Shown: positions 5,435-6,842 of the stretch, piece after piece
Layout of the letters: every line of letters starts with the position of its first letter
Position numbering within the stretch: position 1 is the first letter of the stretch
Assembly: GCA_012512545.1 (NCBI GenBank)
Contig: JAAZDZ010000562.1
Location: 1-6,842, forward strand
DNA from: Alcaligenaceae bacterium
Lineage (GTDB): Bacteria; Pseudomonadota; Gammaproteobacteria; Burkholderiales; Burkholderiaceae_B
Direction of reading: 5' to 3'
DNA: 6,842 nucleotides
The notes under the pieces: generated by a model
Told to the model about the DNA's origin: nothing
The model's input: only the letters and a program-made list of their open reading frames with translations
The model's database searches: none
Translations under genes and position numbers: made by a program

Positions 5435-6786
5435 GTATGCGGCCCCCTGCGGTCACGCAGCAGCGTTGTCTGCGTCAGCCACTCCAGCGGCACGGTGTGA
5501 TCGCCTTTCTGCAGGCATTCCGGCTGCACGCCGCACCCCTCAAAGCGCGGTTCGGCATCGTTGCGATAACGGAACAGCTCCTGCGTCTGGATGCGCCCTG
5601 CCTCCATGCCGGTAACCTCCACAATGGAAGTCACAAGGCGGCGCCCGTCCGACAAACGGCTTTGCTGCACGATGAGATCAACGGCCGAAGCAATATGTTC
5701 GCGGATCGCCGCCAGGGGCAGGTCCATGCCCGCCATCAACACCATAGTTTCGAGCCGCGCCAGCGCATCGCGCGGCGAATTGGCATGCAGGGTCGTGAGA
5801 GAGCCCTCGTGCCCGGTATTCATGGCAGACAGCATATCGAAGGCTTCAGCGCCCCGGCACTCACCCACAATGATGCGGTCGGGCCTCATACGCAGCGCGT
5901 TTCTGACCAGATCGCGTATCTCTACCCTGCCCTTGCCCTCGGAATTCGCGGGCCGCGACTCCAGGGCAATCAGGTGGGCATGATTCAGGCGCAACTCTGC
6001 CGCATCTTCAATGGTGACGATGCGTTCCCCTGCTGGAATGCAGTTTGACAGCACATTGAGCAAAGTGGTTTTGCCTGAGCCCGTGCCGCCCGATACCAGC
6101 AGGCTTTTTCGGGCGCCAACGCAAAAATCCAGAAAATCCGCCATATGACGATCGAGACTGCCGACATCAAGCAGATCTTGCATTTCCAGGCGCCGCTGAG
6201 GGAATTTTCGAATGGTGAGGCACGCCCCGCGCAAGGCAATGGGCGGAATGACGGCATTCACGCGCGAACCATCGCGCAGCCGCGCATCCACCATGGGGGA
6301 GGCTTCGTCCACACGGCGTCCCAGTGGCGCCACAATGCGGTCGATAATGGCCACCACGGCCTGCTCGCTGCTGAAGCGGGTATCGTGGCGATGCAGGCGC
6401 CCGCCACGCTCAACATAGATTTCTGCTGGTGAATTCACCATGATTTCGCTCACGCTGCGATCAGCCAGCAAAGGCTCCAAAGGCCCCAGGCCCACCGCCT
6501 CATCAACCACCTGGCGAAGAATCAGCTCACGGTTCACATCAGCGGGCAAGTCAGTATCATTCGCCAGTATGGCGGACAGCGCCTCGGTGGCCTCACGCCG
6601 CAAGGCATCATCGCTGAGCGCCAGAATGTCGCGCCGCCGCAGGTCGAGCGCTTCCAGCAAAGCCTTATGCAGACGCTGCCGGTGCCGCACAGACTCTGTT
6701 GAGTCGAACCGGGGTTCTTGTTGCAGCAGGTTCGCGCATTCATCATCGGCGGGCGGTTCGCCAGATTCAATGGCGGGTTCTGACAC
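5422..6786 (-). CDS. tadA: Tad/Flp pilus assembly ATPase TadA (CpaF family)
   Basis: TadA is the cytoplasmic hexameric secretion ATPase that powers Flp pilus assembly through TadB and TadC. The 454-residue product has an N-terminal helical domain (about 85-200, including VDEAVGLGPLEPLL and SEIMVNSPAEIYVERGG). The RecA-like core holds Walker A GGTGSGKT (233-240), the Asp box VTIEDAAEL (257-265), Walker B RIIVGECRGAE (304-314) and the His box GHEGSLTTLHANS (325-337). All key residues appear intact, so it should be active. The call starts at a GTG at 6786 (MSEPAIES). The frame stays open to the window edge at 6842 with no in-frame ATG, so the true start could lie upstream. The first 40 residues are acidic and low in conservation, as is common in this family. 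The 3' end overlaps tadB by 13 bp. The region after about residue 405 (FEGCGVQPECL onward) is a short tail that I cannot assign further. Confidence 0.96.
   Translation of the reverse strand: MSEPAIESGEPPADDECANLLQQEPRFDSTESVRHRQRLHKALLEALDLRRRDILALSDDALRREATEALSAILANDTDLPADVNRELILRQVVDEAVGLGPLEPLLADRSVSEIMVNSPAEIYVERGGRLHRHDTRFSSEQAVVAIIDRIVAPLGRRVDEASPMVDARLRDGSRVNAVIPPIALRGACLTIRKFPQRRLEMQDLLDVGSLDRHMADFLDFCVGARKSLLVSGGTGSGKTTLLNVLSNCIPAGERIVTIEDAAELRLNHAHLIALESRPANSEGKGRVEIRDLVRNALRMRPDRIIVGECRGAEAFDMLSAMNTGHEGSLTTLHANSPRDALARLETMVLMAGMDLPLAAIREHIASAVDLIVQQSRLSDGRRLVTSIVEVTGMEAGRIQTQELFRYRNDAEPRFEGCGVQPECLQKGDHTVPLEWLTQTTLLRDRRGPHTWQS
5443..5448 (-). promoter_or_regulatory. tadB ribosome binding site inside tadA
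   Basis: AGGGGG on the minus strand, 8 nt before the tadB ATG at 5434, is a strong Shine-Dalgarno match with ideal spacing. It lies within the last codons of tadA and supports 5434 as the tadB start and coupled expression of ATPase and platform. Confidence 0.65.
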
Positions 6787-6842
6787 CTGGCGGCCTGCGC
6801 CCGCCTGTAGCGGCTCGGGGTCAAGAGATCTGGCGACAACGG
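6787..6842 (-). other. upstream edge of tadA: start or end of the preceding gene unresolved
   Basis: These 56 bp, read on the minus strand, are open in the tadA frame (ending ...AGAGRQ before the GTG). A second frame reaches a TGA at 6821-6823, which could be the stop of a preceding co-transcribed gene such as tadZ/cpaE, the usual neighbour of tadA. Only about six codons of that frame are visible, so no identity can be given. No convincing ribosome binding site precedes the GTG; the closest is a weak CCAG-type purine patch. Confidence 0.4.

Overview
This is a chromosomal stretch of a moderately high-GC (about 60% by eye) Gram-negative bacterium. Protein content points to a betaproteobacterium of the order Burkholderiales, most likely an Alcaligenaceae relative (Bordetella/Achromobacter/Pusillimonas-like). 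The main clues are an APH-fold homoserine kinase followed directly by a BPSS1780-type membrane protein, and a DusA of proteobacterial type. The taxonomic call is an inference from family resemblance, not a search result.

Layout. (1) Positions 1-389, plus strand: the 3' part of a CBS-domain protein whose start lies outside the window. (2) Positions 416-1435, minus strand: dusA, convergent with the CBS gene and separated from it by 26 bp that include most of an 11-bp tandem duplication. (3) Positions 1436-1624: a 189-bp divergent intergenic region with candidate promoters and a short inverted repeat. (4) Positions 1625-3392, plus strand: a two-gene operon of thrB and a multi-pass membrane protein. 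(5) Positions 3338-6842, minus strand: the end of a Tad/Flp pilus operon, transcribed tadA, tadB, tadC, then a DUF192 gene. Its last gene overlaps the membrane-protein gene tail-to-tail by 55 bp.

How the genes work together. tadA, tadB and tadC form the motor and inner-membrane platform of a Flp-type (type IVc) pilus or Tad secretion machine. TadA is the hexameric ATPase, and TadB and TadC are the paired T2SSF platform proteins. Their junctions overlap or nearly touch (13-bp overlap, 1-nt gap, 1-nt overlap with the DUF192 gene), which implies translational coupling. Prepilin, secretin, TadZ and TadE/F/G genes are not in the window; some probably lie upstream of tadA beyond position 6842. The thrB operon serves threonine synthesis, and dusA modifies the D-loop of tRNA.

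No mobile element, CRISPR array, rRNA or tRNA gene was seen. Apart from the DUF192 gene coupled to tadC and the membrane protein coupled to thrB, the window is ordinary core or near-core genome. I found no convincing evidence for a wholly new system.
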